Assembly: GCA_009782215.1 (NCBI GenBank)
Contig: WRKO01000011.1
Location: forward strand, 1-64,000
Length of the DNA: 64,000 nucleotides
Source: Oscillospiraceae bacterium
GTDB taxonomy: Bacteria > Bacillota > Clostridia > Oscillospirales > UBA929
Reading direction: 5' to 3'
Position numbers and translations under genes: made by a program. Under the pieces are notes generated by a model that had not been told where the DNA came from, ran no database searches, and saw only the letters and a program-made list of their open reading frames with translations. Of this stretch, positions 35,551 to 44,320 are shown piece after piece; the stretch's first letter is position 1; the number at the start of each line of letters is the position of its first letter.

Positions 35551-35935
35551 CGGCAATCACCTCAAACAATTCGCGCAGACGGTCTTCGCGCCCGCTGAGA
35601 TACAGCCAGCCGAACAGCGCTTCCAGCGCCGTGGCGTATTGGTATTCCGCGCGGGCCGCGGCTTGGGGGATGTTTTTGGTTTCGGCGTTGCGCCCCCGCC
35701 GGAAAACGGCGGCCTCCTCGTCGGTCAGCAGCGGCGCGAGCCGCTTCGCCGCCTTGGCCTGCGCGCGGGCGTTGACGCGTGAGACGCGCATAGTGTGTAC
35801 ATTTTCCGCCTTGGCTATCCCGCCGGCGCAAAGGCGCGCGCGTACCATCAGGTCGTAGACGCTGTCCCCCACGGACGCGACAGCCAATACGCCGAGAGCG
35901 TTAATCCGCTCCTCGGGCATCGGTGCTGACAGCAT
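35537..35935 (-). CDS. mrnC: Mini-ribonuclease 3
   Basis: 132 residues, an RNase III catalytic domain without dsRNA-binding domain: VASVGDSVYDLMVRARL contains the catalytic Asp, and YATALEALFGWLYLSGRE the second acidic motif. Mini-III matures 23S rRNA in Firmicutes. The second of two close ATGs is chosen (35935) as GGGGG lies at seven bases. Usually encoded next to cysS; here next to yitT. Confidence 0.92.
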   Translation of the reverse strand: MLSAPMPEERINALGVLAVASVGDSVYDLMVRARLCAGGIAKAENVHTMRVSRVNARAQAKAAKRLAPLLTDEEAAVFRRGRNAETKNIPQAAARAEYQYATALEALFGWLYLSGREDRLRELFEVIADETA

Positions 35936-36055
35936 GGGCATCCCCCGTTTCCGGCGTGTTGGTTTCATTGTCCTACAAACCGCCCGAAATGTCAATAAGG
36001 ACGTATCGGCGCGCAGACGCGCGGCCGGTGCGGAAAATAAGGAGGCAGCAGCAAA

Positions 36056-37504
36056 ATGAAAGCGTTTCAACTTCACATGGGGCCGGCCAAGGTCGCGCTC
36101 GACCTCGGCGACGGCAGCGAACGCGGCGAGTACGTCAGTCAGGACGTCATCCTGCACACCTTGGGGCGTCCCCACCGCGCCATAAACCTGATGTACTGCT
36201 ACTATCCGCTGGACAAAGGCTGGCCGGCGCGCGCGTCGGATTTGCCCCTGCCGGACGGCAAGACCGCCGGATTCGCTTGGGATTACGCCTACGACGACTA
36301 CTTTCCCTACCAAGGCGGCTTGGAGGGCGATACGTCGGGCGAGCCTTTCGGTCAGATGCGCGACGTGCGCCGCCACGGGCAGGATGTGATTCTGACCCTG
36401 ACCTGCGACTGCGCCGTGTCCGACGCGCAAATCATCCGCATAGCCGAAGATTTGCGTCCGTTCGGGCGGCTGATGCTGCGCGTCAACCACGAGGCCACCG
36501 GCAACTGGTTCGCCTTCAACAAACGCTATACCTACCAAGAGGTCGCCGACTTCTTCTCCCGCTTCCACAGGCTTCTTAAACAGCACGCGCCGCATATCCG
36601 CACCATCCTCTGCGTCGGCGAGGACACGCCCGATAAAAATGGCCAGATGCCCTATGAGGACGAGTTTGCCGAGGCCATCGCGCTGACGGATATGTGGTCA
36701 ACCGACACCTATCTGGCGCTGCACTGGGGCTGGCCGTTCGACATCGCCGAGCCGGGCGGCTCCTCGCACAAGCGGGGGGACAACGGCAAGGTTCTGCGCG
36801 GATTCAATTTCGAGTATGAGCGCTTTATGGCGCGGGGAGAAAACAAAGCCCGCCCGTTTGTCATCAGCGAGTTCAACGCCGACGGCGACGTGACCGGCCC
36901 GTATGAGCAGGCGGAGCAGTTGCTGGATTTTTACCGCCGCCTGCCGGAAGAAGCGCCCTGCGTCACCGGCGTCACCTTTTATCAGTTCCGCGACCGTGGG
37001 CGGCTGGGGCTGGAAATCGAAGACCCCAACAACCCCGGCGCGGGCGTCAAACAGCCCGCCTTGGATATGTACCGCGAGGTGCTGAGCATGGCCCCGTACC
37101 TGCCCGTCTTGGAGCAGGGCGCGGAGGCGGCGTTTCCGGCGCGCCTGCGCTGGGGCGGCAGCGAGGACGCCGACGGCTTGGCCATCCCGCTCACGTTTGA
37201 GAAAGACCCCGTTTTCTGCGAGGTGATGTTCGAGGGGGAGGACGCCGCCCTCAATTTGATGATGGAGCTCAACGGCCGCTGGTTTTACAAAAAAACCGGC
37301 GTAAAGCACCTTGATTTGATGCCCGCCTTCTTTGAGGCGCGGCTGTCCGGGAAAACGGAGCTGCCCCTCCGCATCTTCGCCCCGCCCCCCGACGGCGTCA
37401 ACGACCCCGCCCAAGGCCCCGGCTGGGAGGAAAACTATTACGCAACCCTCCGCGCCGCCCCGCAAACGCGGATCAGATACGCCCCTGCGGCCCTTGCCCC
37501 CTAG
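36056..37504 (+). CDS. GH-A clan glycoside hydrolase, GH26-like
   Basis: 482 residues without a signal peptide. A TIM-barrel with an acid/base candidate in MLRVNHEATGNWF (about 140-152) and a nucleophile candidate in FVISEFNADG matches the GH26 arrangement (mannanase/xylanase/lichenase), followed by a C-terminal beta domain from about 360. Cytosolic location implies small oligosaccharide substrates or non-classical export. AAGGAGG precedes the ATG. The 3' end overlaps the convergent kinase gene by 32 bases. Confidence 0.7.
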   Translation: MKAFQLHMGPAKVALDLGDGSERGEYVSQDVILHTLGRPHRAINLMYCYYPLDKGWPARASDLPLPDGKTAGFAWDYAYDDYFPYQGGLEGDTSGEPFGQMRDVRRHGQDVILTLTCDCAVSDAQIIRIAEDLRPFGRLMLRVNHEATGNWFAFNKRYTYQEVADFFSRFHRLLKQHAPHIRTILCVGEDTPDKNGQMPYEDEFAEAIALTDMWSTDTYLALHWGWPFDIAEPGGSSHKRGDNGKVLRGFNFEYERFMARGENKARPFVISEFNADGDVTGPYEQAEQLLDFYRRLPEEAPCVTGVTFYQFRDRGRLGLEIEDPNNPGAGVKQPALDMYREVLSMAPYLPVLEQGAEAAFPARLRWGGSEDADGLAIPLTFEKDPVFCEVMFEGEDAALNLMMELNGRWFYKKTGVKHLDLMPAFFEARLSGKTELPLRIFAPPPDGVNDPAQGPGWEENYYATLRAAPQTRIRYAPAALAP

Positions 37505-39050
37505 CCTCCTCCACCGCCGCGCGCAGCCCGTCGGCAAAGGCGGGCGTGTCCGCCTCCATCGCGGTGAAATCGCGGCGCATGGCGGCTTGCTCCAGCGCGT
37601 GGGCGGCGGCGGACAGCCCGGCTTGACCGATATTGGCGAGGATGCTTTTCATTCCGTGGACGGCGGTGATGTACGCCTCAAGCTCCCCGCCGCTGAACCC
37701 GGACGGCGGGCCGCCGGTTCCGCCGAGGACGCGCAGCGCGTTTTCGGCGTCCGTGATGAAATGCGCCGTCAGCTCCGAGTCTCTTTGCCGCCGCTCCGGC
37801 TCCGGGATTGGATTTTCCCTCGGCAGCAGCTCGTTGAGCAGCAGGTTCAGCTCGCGGGCGTTGATGGGCTTGGAAAGGAACCCGTCAAAACCGTTTCGGA
37901 GAAACATTTCCGCGCAGTCGGCCGGAGCGTTGGCCGTCAGGGCGACGATGGGACGGGTATACCCTGTCTCGCGGAGGATTCGCGCGGTTTCGATTCCGTC
38001 CATGCGGGGCATTTTGTGATCCATGAAGATGATGTCATACGTCCGGCCGCTTTTGATTTTGCCGATGGCCTCCGGGCCGCTTGCCGCCGTGTCGAGGTTC
38101 AGCCCGTACGGCTCCAGCATCCCTTTGGCGACATATCTGCCCGACTCCGCGTCGTCCACCACAAGGACGCTGCCGTAAGGCCTCCGCTCACGCGTGAAGC
38201 GCAGCCTTTCCCGGATGGCGGCGCCGTGGAAGCGGAGGTTGTGCAGCGCTTCCGCGGTTCCAACGCCGCACACGGCCGTGCCGGCCCGTTTCTGCGGAAC
38301 GCGCACGGTAAACGCCGAGCCTTTGCCCGGCTCGCTCTCCACCGAGATGGTGCTGTTCATCAGCTCGGCGATGTGCTTGACGACGCTCATGCCCAAGCCG
38401 ACGCCGTCGGAAACGCCGTCCGCGCCGGGGCTGAAACGCGCGTATTCGTCAAACAGCCTGCCGATTTGCTCCTCCGTCATGCCTGCTCCCGTGTCGCTTA
38501 CGCGGAAAATGAGGGTGACATCCTCCGCGTCCTCCGGCCCCGCCTCTCTGGAAACGGACAGGATGACGGCGCCCGCGTCCGTATACTTAAACGCGTTGGA
38601 GAGGAGATTGTTCAGAATCTGCATGATTCTGAGCTTGTCCCCAAACAGCTCCAGCGGCGTTTTTTCGTCTACGAGCAGGGTGAAGATAATCGGTTTTTTC
38701 TCATAGCGCAGGGCGTTGAGTCTGGCGGCTTCGCTGACCAAGCCCGGGATATCATACCGGACGGGGGTTATTTCCAGCTTCCCGGCCTCGATTTTAGACA
38801 AATCAAGGATATCGTTGATGAGGTTCAGCAGCATCTCGCCGCTTTCGTAGATTCTTCCGAACGCCTCCCCGATATCCGGCGGAAGGCTTTCGTCCAGCAG
38901 CTTGATTTCGGCAATGCCCAAAATAACGCTCATCGGGGCGCGTATCTCATGGCTCAGGCCGGCCAGAAACGCGCTTTTGCGCCGGCTGCTCTGCTCCGCG
39001 GTTTCCTTTGCCGCCGTCAGCTCCGCCAGAATTTTACCGCTCCCGCTCAT
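37473..39050 (-). CDS. hybrid histidine kinase with receiver and Hpt domains
   Basis: 525 residues: HisKA with His34 (GLSHEIRAPM), HATPase (NNLLSNAFKYTD, DTGAGM, GVGLGMSVVKHI), receiver domain with Asp344 (IFMDHKMPRMDG) and Lys394 (FLSKPI), and C-terminal Hpt with His465 (VHGMKS). There is no TM or sensor domain of its own. The start codon at 39050 lies 20 bases after the GGDEF gene, preceded by GGGGG, so sensing may come from the upstream protein. The output partner of the Hpt is not in the window. Confidence 0.92.
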   Translation of the reverse strand: MSGSGKILAELTAAKETAEQSSRRKSAFLAGLSHEIRAPMSVILGIAEIKLLDESLPPDIGEAFGRIYESGEMLLNLINDILDLSKIEAGKLEITPVRYDIPGLVSEAARLNALRYEKKPIIFTLLVDEKTPLELFGDKLRIMQILNNLLSNAFKYTDAGAVILSVSREAGPEDAEDVTLIFRVSDTGAGMTEEQIGRLFDEYARFSPGADGVSDGVGLGMSVVKHIAELMNSTISVESEPGKGSAFTVRVPQKRAGTAVCGVGTAEALHNLRFHGAAIRERLRFTRERRPYGSVLVVDDAESGRYVAKGMLEPYGLNLDTAASGPEAIGKIKSGRTYDIIFMDHKMPRMDGIETARILRETGYTRPIVALTANAPADCAEMFLRNGFDGFLSKPINARELNLLLNELLPRENPIPEPERRQRDSELTAHFITDAENALRVLGGTGGPPSGFSGGELEAYITAVHGMKSILANIGQAGLSAAAHALEQAAMRRDFTAMEADTPAFADGLRAAVEEARGQGPQGRI

Positions 39051-39070
39051 GCGCGCACCCCCATGACGGC

Positions 39071-41203
39071 CTACGTCCGGGTTAAATCGTTGTACCATTT
39101 CACCGCCGCGATATAGGTGTCGTTGACAAACTGAGGGTCTAGCTGATGGTCTTTGGCAAACTGGGTGACTTCCTCCCAGTTTGCGTATTCAAAATGCTCG
39201 TAGAATCGCAGCAAATCGGAATAGACGCCGTTTTTGGTCATAAGGGACTGCCGTATATCTTCGGATACGGGGATTTCGGCCAGCAGCTCTTCCTTCGACT
39301 TGTCAAGCGCGATGTGCAGCAGCGACAGCATCCCCACCATAAAGACCTGCTTGGGGTTGCGCTTGATGCGGAAATACGGCGCCAGCGTCTCCCCGAACCG
39401 CGCCCTGACCAGCGACATTCTCACCAGCTCAAGGGGCTGGTCGTCCGCGATGCCCCGCAGGGCCAGCACCGCAATCCATTTCTTCAGGCTCTCCTCCCCG
39501 ATATACGCCACCGCCATCGCGATATTGCTCACGTTGCGCAAGCCCACCGCCGCGGAATTTAGGATACGCAGGAGCTTATAGGTAAGCGCCACGTCGGAGG
39601 CAATAATCTCGCTGATTTCCCGGAAATCCATATAATCATCGGTGCTGGACAGCTTCAGCAGACGGAAGTAGTTGACCTTCATCGGGCCTAGCTCCTTCGT
39701 TTTCCGCATCTCCGCGGGCTGGTTGAAGAAGAAGCCCTGATATAGATGGAACCCGGCCGCCTTGGCCTCTTGGAAGACGCCGGGCGAATCCACTCGGGTT
39801 GCGATAAACCGCACGTTCGGGCTTGCCGAGATGACCTTTTTCAGCATCGCCGGGTTGGTGTCTGCGACGCTGAATTTGCAGTAATCGGCGAGCTTCAGCA
39901 GCTCCGGCGTGGCCTTGGAGCTGCTCAGCCCAGCCAGCGCGAGCTTATATCCTTTCTTTTTCAGCGCAATATATATCTGCAAATCGTTTGCCGTGACCTG
40001 CCCCGGCAGATTCAGCAATATGATAAATTTGTTTTTGGGCAGATTTCCCAGCACCGCGGGATTGAGAAGCTGCTTTGAGTACCAGATGAAATACAGCATG
40101 TCATTGTTGATGTCCCCCAGCCCCAGCGCGTCCAGCGCGCGGTTGAACTCGCTCAGGCTGACGGCCCCCTCGTCCTCCTCGCCGCCGCTGCCCCGGTCTG
40201 TCAGTTCATAGGCAAACGTCTTCCCCGAGCCGAGAAGGACGGGCTGGATGTTGATATACAAGTCCTTAAATTTCTGCGCCACGTCATACCGATCCTCGAA
40301 AAACACCATTTGGTTGCGCCCGGCGGCCTTCGCCTTATACAGCGCGATGTCGGCTTTCCGCAAAATCTCCGACAGCGTATCCCCGTGCTTGGGAAAGACG
40401 GAGACGCCCATGCTGAGGGTGCAGGACAAATCAATATTGGGCAGCGTGTAGGATTGCAGCGCGGTTGATAAAAGGCTTTGATACTGCTGGAGCATCTCCG
40501 CCTCGGAGGCAAATTTCCCCGGCGGCGCGGAGAACAGCAGCACAAATTCATCCCCGCCCAGACGGTATAGATGCCCGTTAAACGCCTTGTCCGCCTGCAA
40601 ATGCTCCGTCAGCCTGCGAAGAACCACGTCCCCCGTATTGTGCCCGTAGGTGTCGTTGACAGCCTTAAAATGGTCTAAATCAAACAGGGCGGCAACCCCG
40701 GTCAGCTTGTTTTTGGCGATTTTCTCTTCCACCTCCGCGAAGTCTTCTTTCAGCTTTTGCCGGTTGGGAACGCCCGTCAAATGGTCGATGTATGCCAGCT
40801 CATAGAGGCGGTTCTTGACTTCCTTTTCCTCTGTGATGTCGCGCAGGACGAAGATGGCGGCCGGTTTTCCGTCCACCCAGTCAACCATATGGCAGCCGCC
40901 CGCGTATGTCCGGCCGCTGCTGTCCTCGATTTCAAAGGGCTTGATTTCGGCCTTTTCATCCTTCTCCCCATAGGGGCAATGCTCGCACAGCTCGGGCATA
41001 CTTTTTGAAAAGTTTGATTTGCAACCGCGCGCCGCGTCGGGGTCGAGGGCCATTCGGGCTTCCGCCTTGGAGCTGGCGAAGATGATGTCGCATTTTTTGC
41101 CGCGCACGGCGACCACTTCCAGCCCCTGCGGGTCTAAAATACTGCCCATACAGCCTAAAAAATTATCGAGATACGCTTTCTTGGAGCTTTTTTTCTCACC
41201 CAC
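39071..41203 (-). CDS. GGDEF / degenerate EAL / HDOD signalling protein
   Basis: 710 residues. An N-terminal PAS-like domain (about 10-120) with Cys residues (CEHCPYG) leads into a diguanylate cyclase domain with intact RLGGDEFVLLF, so it can likely make c-di-GMP. Then comes a YuxH-type region: an EAL-like fold without catalytic EAL residues, then HDOD (FREISEIIASDVALTYKLLRILNSA). GTG at 41203 has GAGGTG at six bases; a GTG at 41212 is possible but too close to the site. First gene of an operon with the hybrid kinase. Confidence 0.9.
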   Translation of the reverse strand: MGEKKSSKKAYLDNFLGCMGSILDPQGLEVVAVRGKKCDIIFASSKAEARMALDPDAARGCKSNFSKSMPELCEHCPYGEKDEKAEIKPFEIEDSSGRTYAGGCHMVDWVDGKPAAIFVLRDITEEKEVKNRLYELAYIDHLTGVPNRQKLKEDFAEVEEKIAKNKLTGVAALFDLDHFKAVNDTYGHNTGDVVLRRLTEHLQADKAFNGHLYRLGGDEFVLLFSAPPGKFASEAEMLQQYQSLLSTALQSYTLPNIDLSCTLSMGVSVFPKHGDTLSEILRKADIALYKAKAAGRNQMVFFEDRYDVAQKFKDLYINIQPVLLGSGKTFAYELTDRGSGGEEDEGAVSLSEFNRALDALGLGDINNDMLYFIWYSKQLLNPAVLGNLPKNKFIILLNLPGQVTANDLQIYIALKKKGYKLALAGLSSSKATPELLKLADYCKFSVADTNPAMLKKVISASPNVRFIATRVDSPGVFQEAKAAGFHLYQGFFFNQPAEMRKTKELGPMKVNYFRLLKLSSTDDYMDFREISEIIASDVALTYKLLRILNSAAVGLRNVSNIAMAVAYIGEESLKKWIAVLALRGIADDQPLELVRMSLVRARFGETLAPYFRIKRNPKQVFMVGMLSLLHIALDKSKEELLAEIPVSEDIRQSLMTKNGVYSDLLRFYEHFEYANWEEVTQFAKDHQLDPQFVNDTYIAAVKWYNDLTRT

Positions 41204-41234
41204 GTCCGACACCTCTCTCTAATTGTTCGCCAAC

Positions 41235-41263
41235 AGTATATCAAAAAACACGCACCGTGACAA
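41235..41263 (-). promoter_or_regulatory. promoter of the GGDEF-kinase operon
   Basis: Minus strand TTGTCA (41258-41263), 17 bases, TATACT (41235-41240). Confidence 0.75.
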
Positions 41264-41345
41264 TTATTTCTTTAACAGTCTGCGCCGCCGGGCTATCAGA
41301 CCGGCGCTAGCAGACGCCAAAGCCGCGGGGCATTTGAGTCAAAGG

Positions 41346-41379
41346 AAAATCCCCCGAACCATTGCGGTTCAAGGGATTT
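41346..41379 (-). terminator. terminator after the tRNA pair
   Basis: Minus strand AAAATCCC...GGGGATTTT with an inner GAACC/GGTTC stem, directly after tRNA-fMet. Confidence 0.75.
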
Positions 41380-41456
<77 letters not shown>

Positions 41457-41471
41457 TCGTCTATTCGGTTG

Positions 41472-41559
41472 TGGTGCCGGAGACCGGGCTCGAACCGGTA
41501 CGAACCAACGGTTCACGGGATTTTAAGTCCCGGGCGTCTGCCAGTTCCGCCACTCCGGC
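41472..41559 (-). tRNA. tRNA-Leu (TAA)
   Basis: 88-base class II tRNA with encoded CCA: acceptor GCCGGAG/CTCCGGC, anticodon stem GGGA-loop-TCCC with TAA, long variable arm, T-arm CCGGTTCGAGCCCGG. It is cotranscribed with tRNA-fMet. Confidence 0.95.
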
Positions 41560-41579
41560 TCCTCTCCGCCGCCATTACT

Positions 41580-41608
41580 AGGATACCGCATCTTTTTCCG
41601 TTTGTCAA
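41580..41608 (-). promoter_or_regulatory. promoter of the tRNA-Leu/tRNA-fMet unit
   Basis: Minus strand TTGACA (41603-41608), 17 bases, TATCCT (41580-41585), 20 bases upstream of tRNA-Leu. Confidence 0.8.
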
Positions 41609-41624
41609 GCGTTTTTTCTTCGGC

Positions 41625-41825
41625 GCGCGGCTTCCGCTCTTTGTGCAGTTTTCACAAAATTGAAAATACGAACATAACAAAAAAACGCGGTTTTCGGCCG
41701 TTTTGTTCGGGATTTGGAGCAAGGCGGGACGAACGGGCGTTTTGCTTTGTTGAAACAGGTGTCAAATCGCGAAAAAAAGAGTATAGTTTTTTATAGTTGA
41801 AATGTGCTATAATGGTAGTGTGGAA
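41625..41825 (+). repeat. ~200-bp dispersed repeat, copy B (promoter-bearing)
   Basis: Inverted relative to copy A (5974-6174), about 95% identical over 201 bases without gaps. It fills the space between the tRNA promoter and the SDR terminator. It ends with the extended -10 TGcTATAAT (TATAAT at 41808-41813) pointing away from the tRNAs, and just past its end stands a strong hairpin, as at copy A. Confidence 0.9.
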
Positions 41826-41827
41826 AA

Positions 41828-41866
41828 ATAGAAGGAACCGTCTCGGGAAGAGGCGGTTCCTTCTAT
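41828..41866 (-). terminator. hairpin after repeat copy B / SDR terminator
   Basis: ATAGAAGGAACCG (41828-41840) pairs with CGGTTCCTTCTAT (41854-41866), 13 perfect pairs. On the minus strand a TTTTT run follows, terminating the SDR operon; on the plus strand it would fold at the 5' end of any transcript from the repeat promoter. Confidence 0.8.
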
Positions 41867-41885
41867 ATGAGCGGGCGGCAGGCCC

Positions 41886-42596
41886 TCACCAAGGCAGGGG
41901 CTTGCCTGTGTGTTCCATGAAATACACGCCCTCCGGGATGGTCTCCGGGTGTGTGGCGTAGCGGATGATGTTGGCGGCGCTTTCGTCCGGGGTGACGGAA
42001 TAGGGGCTTGCGGCGGCGGCCGGGCCGCCCATTTGGGTGCGCAGCCAGCCGGGATGGAAGCAGATAACCCGCACCCCGCGCGGCCTGACCTCGTTTTGCA
42101 GAATCATCGACGCGATGTTGGCGGCGGCCTTGCTCATGCCGTACATATACTCCACGTCGCGGTAGCAGTCGCCGATGCTGCCCGATTCGCTGGTTACGTT
42201 CACCGCGACGCTGCCCTCGCGCAGCAGCGGGAGCGCCGCCTTGCACATCCGCAGCAGGCCGAGGGCGTTGACCTGCATCATCGGCATCCCGGCGTCGATA
42301 TCGGTATCGGCAAGCCCGCAGCGGTCTTCCATGCGGAAAAGCCCGGCGATGTTGTAGAGAAAATCGAGCTTTTCCTCGTTGGCGAGCATTTCCGCCGCCG
42401 CCTCCTCGACGCTTGGCGTGGAGGCGAGGTCGCAGGGGAAAACGCGCAGATGCTTATGGTCGCGGGCGAGGGCGAGCAGGTCGCCGGTGATGTTGATTTC
42501 AAAGGCGTATACCCGGTCGCCGCGCTCAAGGTGCTGCTTGACCACGGCGAAGCCCAGTCCCTGTCCGGCGCCGGTTACGGCGGCGGAGCGGCTCAT
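41886..42596 (-). CDS. short-chain dehydrogenase/reductase
   Basis: 236 residues. N-terminal TGAGQGLG cofactor loop, NIAG-type segment YNIAGLF, catalytic YMYGMSK (Tyr-x3-Lys) and PGWLRTQMGGP after strand six mark a classical SDR. The substrate is unknown. ATGA overlap with the VOC gene upstream shows a two-gene operon. Confidence 0.92.
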   Translation of the reverse strand: MSRSAAVTGAGQGLGFAVVKQHLERGDRVYAFEINITGDLLALARDHKHLRVFPCDLASTPSVEEAAAEMLANEEKLDFLYNIAGLFRMEDRCGLADTDIDAGMPMMQVNALGLLRMCKAALPLLREGSVAVNVTSESGSIGDCYRDVEYMYGMSKAAANIASMILQNEVRPRGVRVICFHPGWLRTQMGGPAAAASPYSVTPDESAANIIRYATHPETIPEGVYFMEHTGKPLPW

Positions 42597-43057
42597 CGGA
42601 AGCTCTCCAGCAGCTCGACGTAAAACGGCAGGCCTTCGCCTCCCTCAAGGTAGGCGTAGCATCCGCCGCCGTCGCCGTAGTTGCCCTTCTGCTCCAGTGT
42701 CATGCCGAAATTCTCGCAGTTTAGGATGACCTGCTCCATGCCGTTGACGTTGAACGCGATATGGTGCAGCCCCTCGCCCTTTTGGTCGAGAAAATCCTGC
42801 CACACGCTGGGGACGCCGTTGGGCTGAATCAGCTCTAGCTGCAAGCCGTCGCCCACGCTGAAGAACGCGAGCAGGCAGTCGGCGTCCGGCGCCGGGGCGC
42901 CCTTGTATTGCGTTTGCGTGACGGCATAGTCTCCGCCGCCGAAATGCGGCGGCGCGGGAAGGCCGAGAAATGCCGCCAGCTTGGCCTTCGTCTTTTCAAT
43001 GTCCCTTACAATCAGCGCCACTTGGGTGACTTTGCTTGTGCCGAGTGTTCCAGCCAT
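42593..43057 (-). CDS. VOC-family protein (glyoxalase/epimerase-like)
   Basis: 154 residues. The VOC start VTQVALIVRDIEKTKAKLAAFLG, LELIQPNG and GLHHIAFNVNGMEQV with metal-ligand-like Glu and His residues resemble methylmalonyl-CoA epimerase or lactoylglutathione lyase relatives. It is paired with an SDR, so a small-molecule conversion pathway is plausible, substrate unknown. Confidence 0.88.
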   Translation of the reverse strand: MAGTLGTSKVTQVALIVRDIEKTKAKLAAFLGLPAPPHFGGGDYAVTQTQYKGAPAPDADCLLAFFSVGDGLQLELIQPNGVPSVWQDFLDQKGEGLHHIAFNVNGMEQVILNCENFGMTLEQKGNYGDGGGCYAYLEGGEGLPFYVELLESFR

Positions 43058-43080
43058 GATAAATTCCCCCTTTTTCTATA

Positions 43081-43117
43081 TTGCATTTATTATAACTGTA
43101 CGGTAGAATAATTACAA
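43081..43117. promoter_or_regulatory. overlapping divergent promoters (VOC/SDR and sugar operon)
   Basis: Minus: TTGTAA (43112-43117), 17 bases, TATAAT (43089-43094). Plus: TTGCAT (43081-43086), 17 bases, TAGAAT (43104-43109). The two promoters lie on top of each other, so their use is probably mutually exclusive. Confidence 0.7.
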
Positions 43118-43183
43118 GGGAAATGATGCAATCTCTTCCTGCCTTCGGGGCGAGAGAGAAAAATCAGAAAGGAAGCGTTTTTT

Positions 43184-44260
43184 ATGGCAAAGCTCAAGAT
43201 AGGCATCGTCGGATGCGGAGGGATCGCCAACTCGAAGCACCTGCCCTCGGTAAAGCATACCGAGCTGGCGGACGTCACGGCGTTCTGCGACCTTGTCGCC
43301 GAAAGGGCGGAAACCTCCGCCAAGGAATTCGGGACACCGGACGCGAAGGTGTTCACCGATTACCGCGAACTGCTCAAGCTGGACTTGGACGCGGTCTATG
43401 TCTGCACCCCCAACCGCAGCCACAGCGAAATTGCCGTCGCCGCGCTGGAATCCAAAAAGCACGTCATGTGCGAAAAGCCTATGGCCATCAATTACCCCGA
43501 GGCCCTCAAGATGACGGAGGCCGCCAAGCGCAGCGGCAAGCTACTCACCGTCGGATACCAGAACCGCTATCGCGCCGATACGATTTTTCTCAAGCAGGAG
43601 TGCGTGGCGGGCGCGCTGGGCGATATCTATTACGCCAAGGCGCGGTCTGTCCGCCGCCGCGCCGTGCCGACATGGGGCGTTTTCCTCAACGAATACGAGC
43701 AGGGGGGCGGCCCGCTGATTGACGTTGCCACCCACTCCCTCGACCTTGTGCTGTGGCTGATGGACAACTATACCCCAAAGACCGTCACCGGCGTGACCTT
43801 CCATAAGCTCAACGGCGAGACGGCGCCCGGAAACGCTTGGGGGCCTTGGGATACGGCGAAGTTTACCGTGGAGGACAGCGGGTTCGGGTTTGTCGTGATG
43901 GAAAACGGGGCCGCCATTCAGATTGAATCAAGCTGGGCGCTCAACACGCTGGAAATGGGCGAGCCGCTGGCCCTGCTCTGCGGCACCAAGGGCGGCGCGG
44001 ATATGATGGACGGCCTGCGCATCAACGGCGTGCGCCACGACCGCCAGTATGTGACGAAGCCCGATTTCGGCGCGAGGGGCGTGGATTTCTACGAGGGCGA
44101 AACCGTTACCCCGCAAATCCGCGAACAGATGACCTTCCTCGGCGCCGTGATGGGCAACAACGAATTGGTCGTTCTGCCGGAGCAGGCGATGGGGGTCACG
44201 CGCATCCTCGACGCGGTCTACGAATCCGCGAAAACCGGCAGACAGGTGGTCTTCGAGTAA
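43184..44260 (+). CDS. Gfo/Idh/MocA-family sugar oxidoreductase
   Basis: 358 residues. The NAD-binding GIVGCGGIANSKHLPS, the conserved catalytic CEKPMAIN Lys (about residue 95), and the DVATHSLDLVLWLMD motif with His are typical. Members oxidise sugars or inositols at a ring carbon. It leads an operon with two TIM-barrel isomerases. Confidence 0.95.
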   Translation: MAKLKIGIVGCGGIANSKHLPSVKHTELADVTAFCDLVAERAETSAKEFGTPDAKVFTDYRELLKLDLDAVYVCTPNRSHSEIAVAALESKKHVMCEKPMAINYPEALKMTEAAKRSGKLLTVGYQNRYRADTIFLKQECVAGALGDIYYAKARSVRRRAVPTWGVFLNEYEQGGGPLIDVATHSLDLVLWLMDNYTPKTVTGVTFHKLNGETAPGNAWGPWDTAKFTVEDSGFGFVVMENGAAIQIESSWALNTLEMGEPLALLCGTKGGADMMDGLRINGVRHDRQYVTKPDFGARGVDFYEGETVTPQIREQMTFLGAVMGNNELVVLPEQAMGVTRILDAVYESAKTGRQVVFE

Positions 44261-44320
44261 AAAGCGCTCCCCCGCCGGAGGCGGGAATGAAAAAATCTTC
44301 GGAAAGAAAGGGACGTTTAC

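Noticed and set aside
37332..39116. Long plus-strand frame opposite the hybrid kinase
   Set aside because: The kinase motifs on the minus strand are unmistakable; the plus frame has no motifs or ribosome site.
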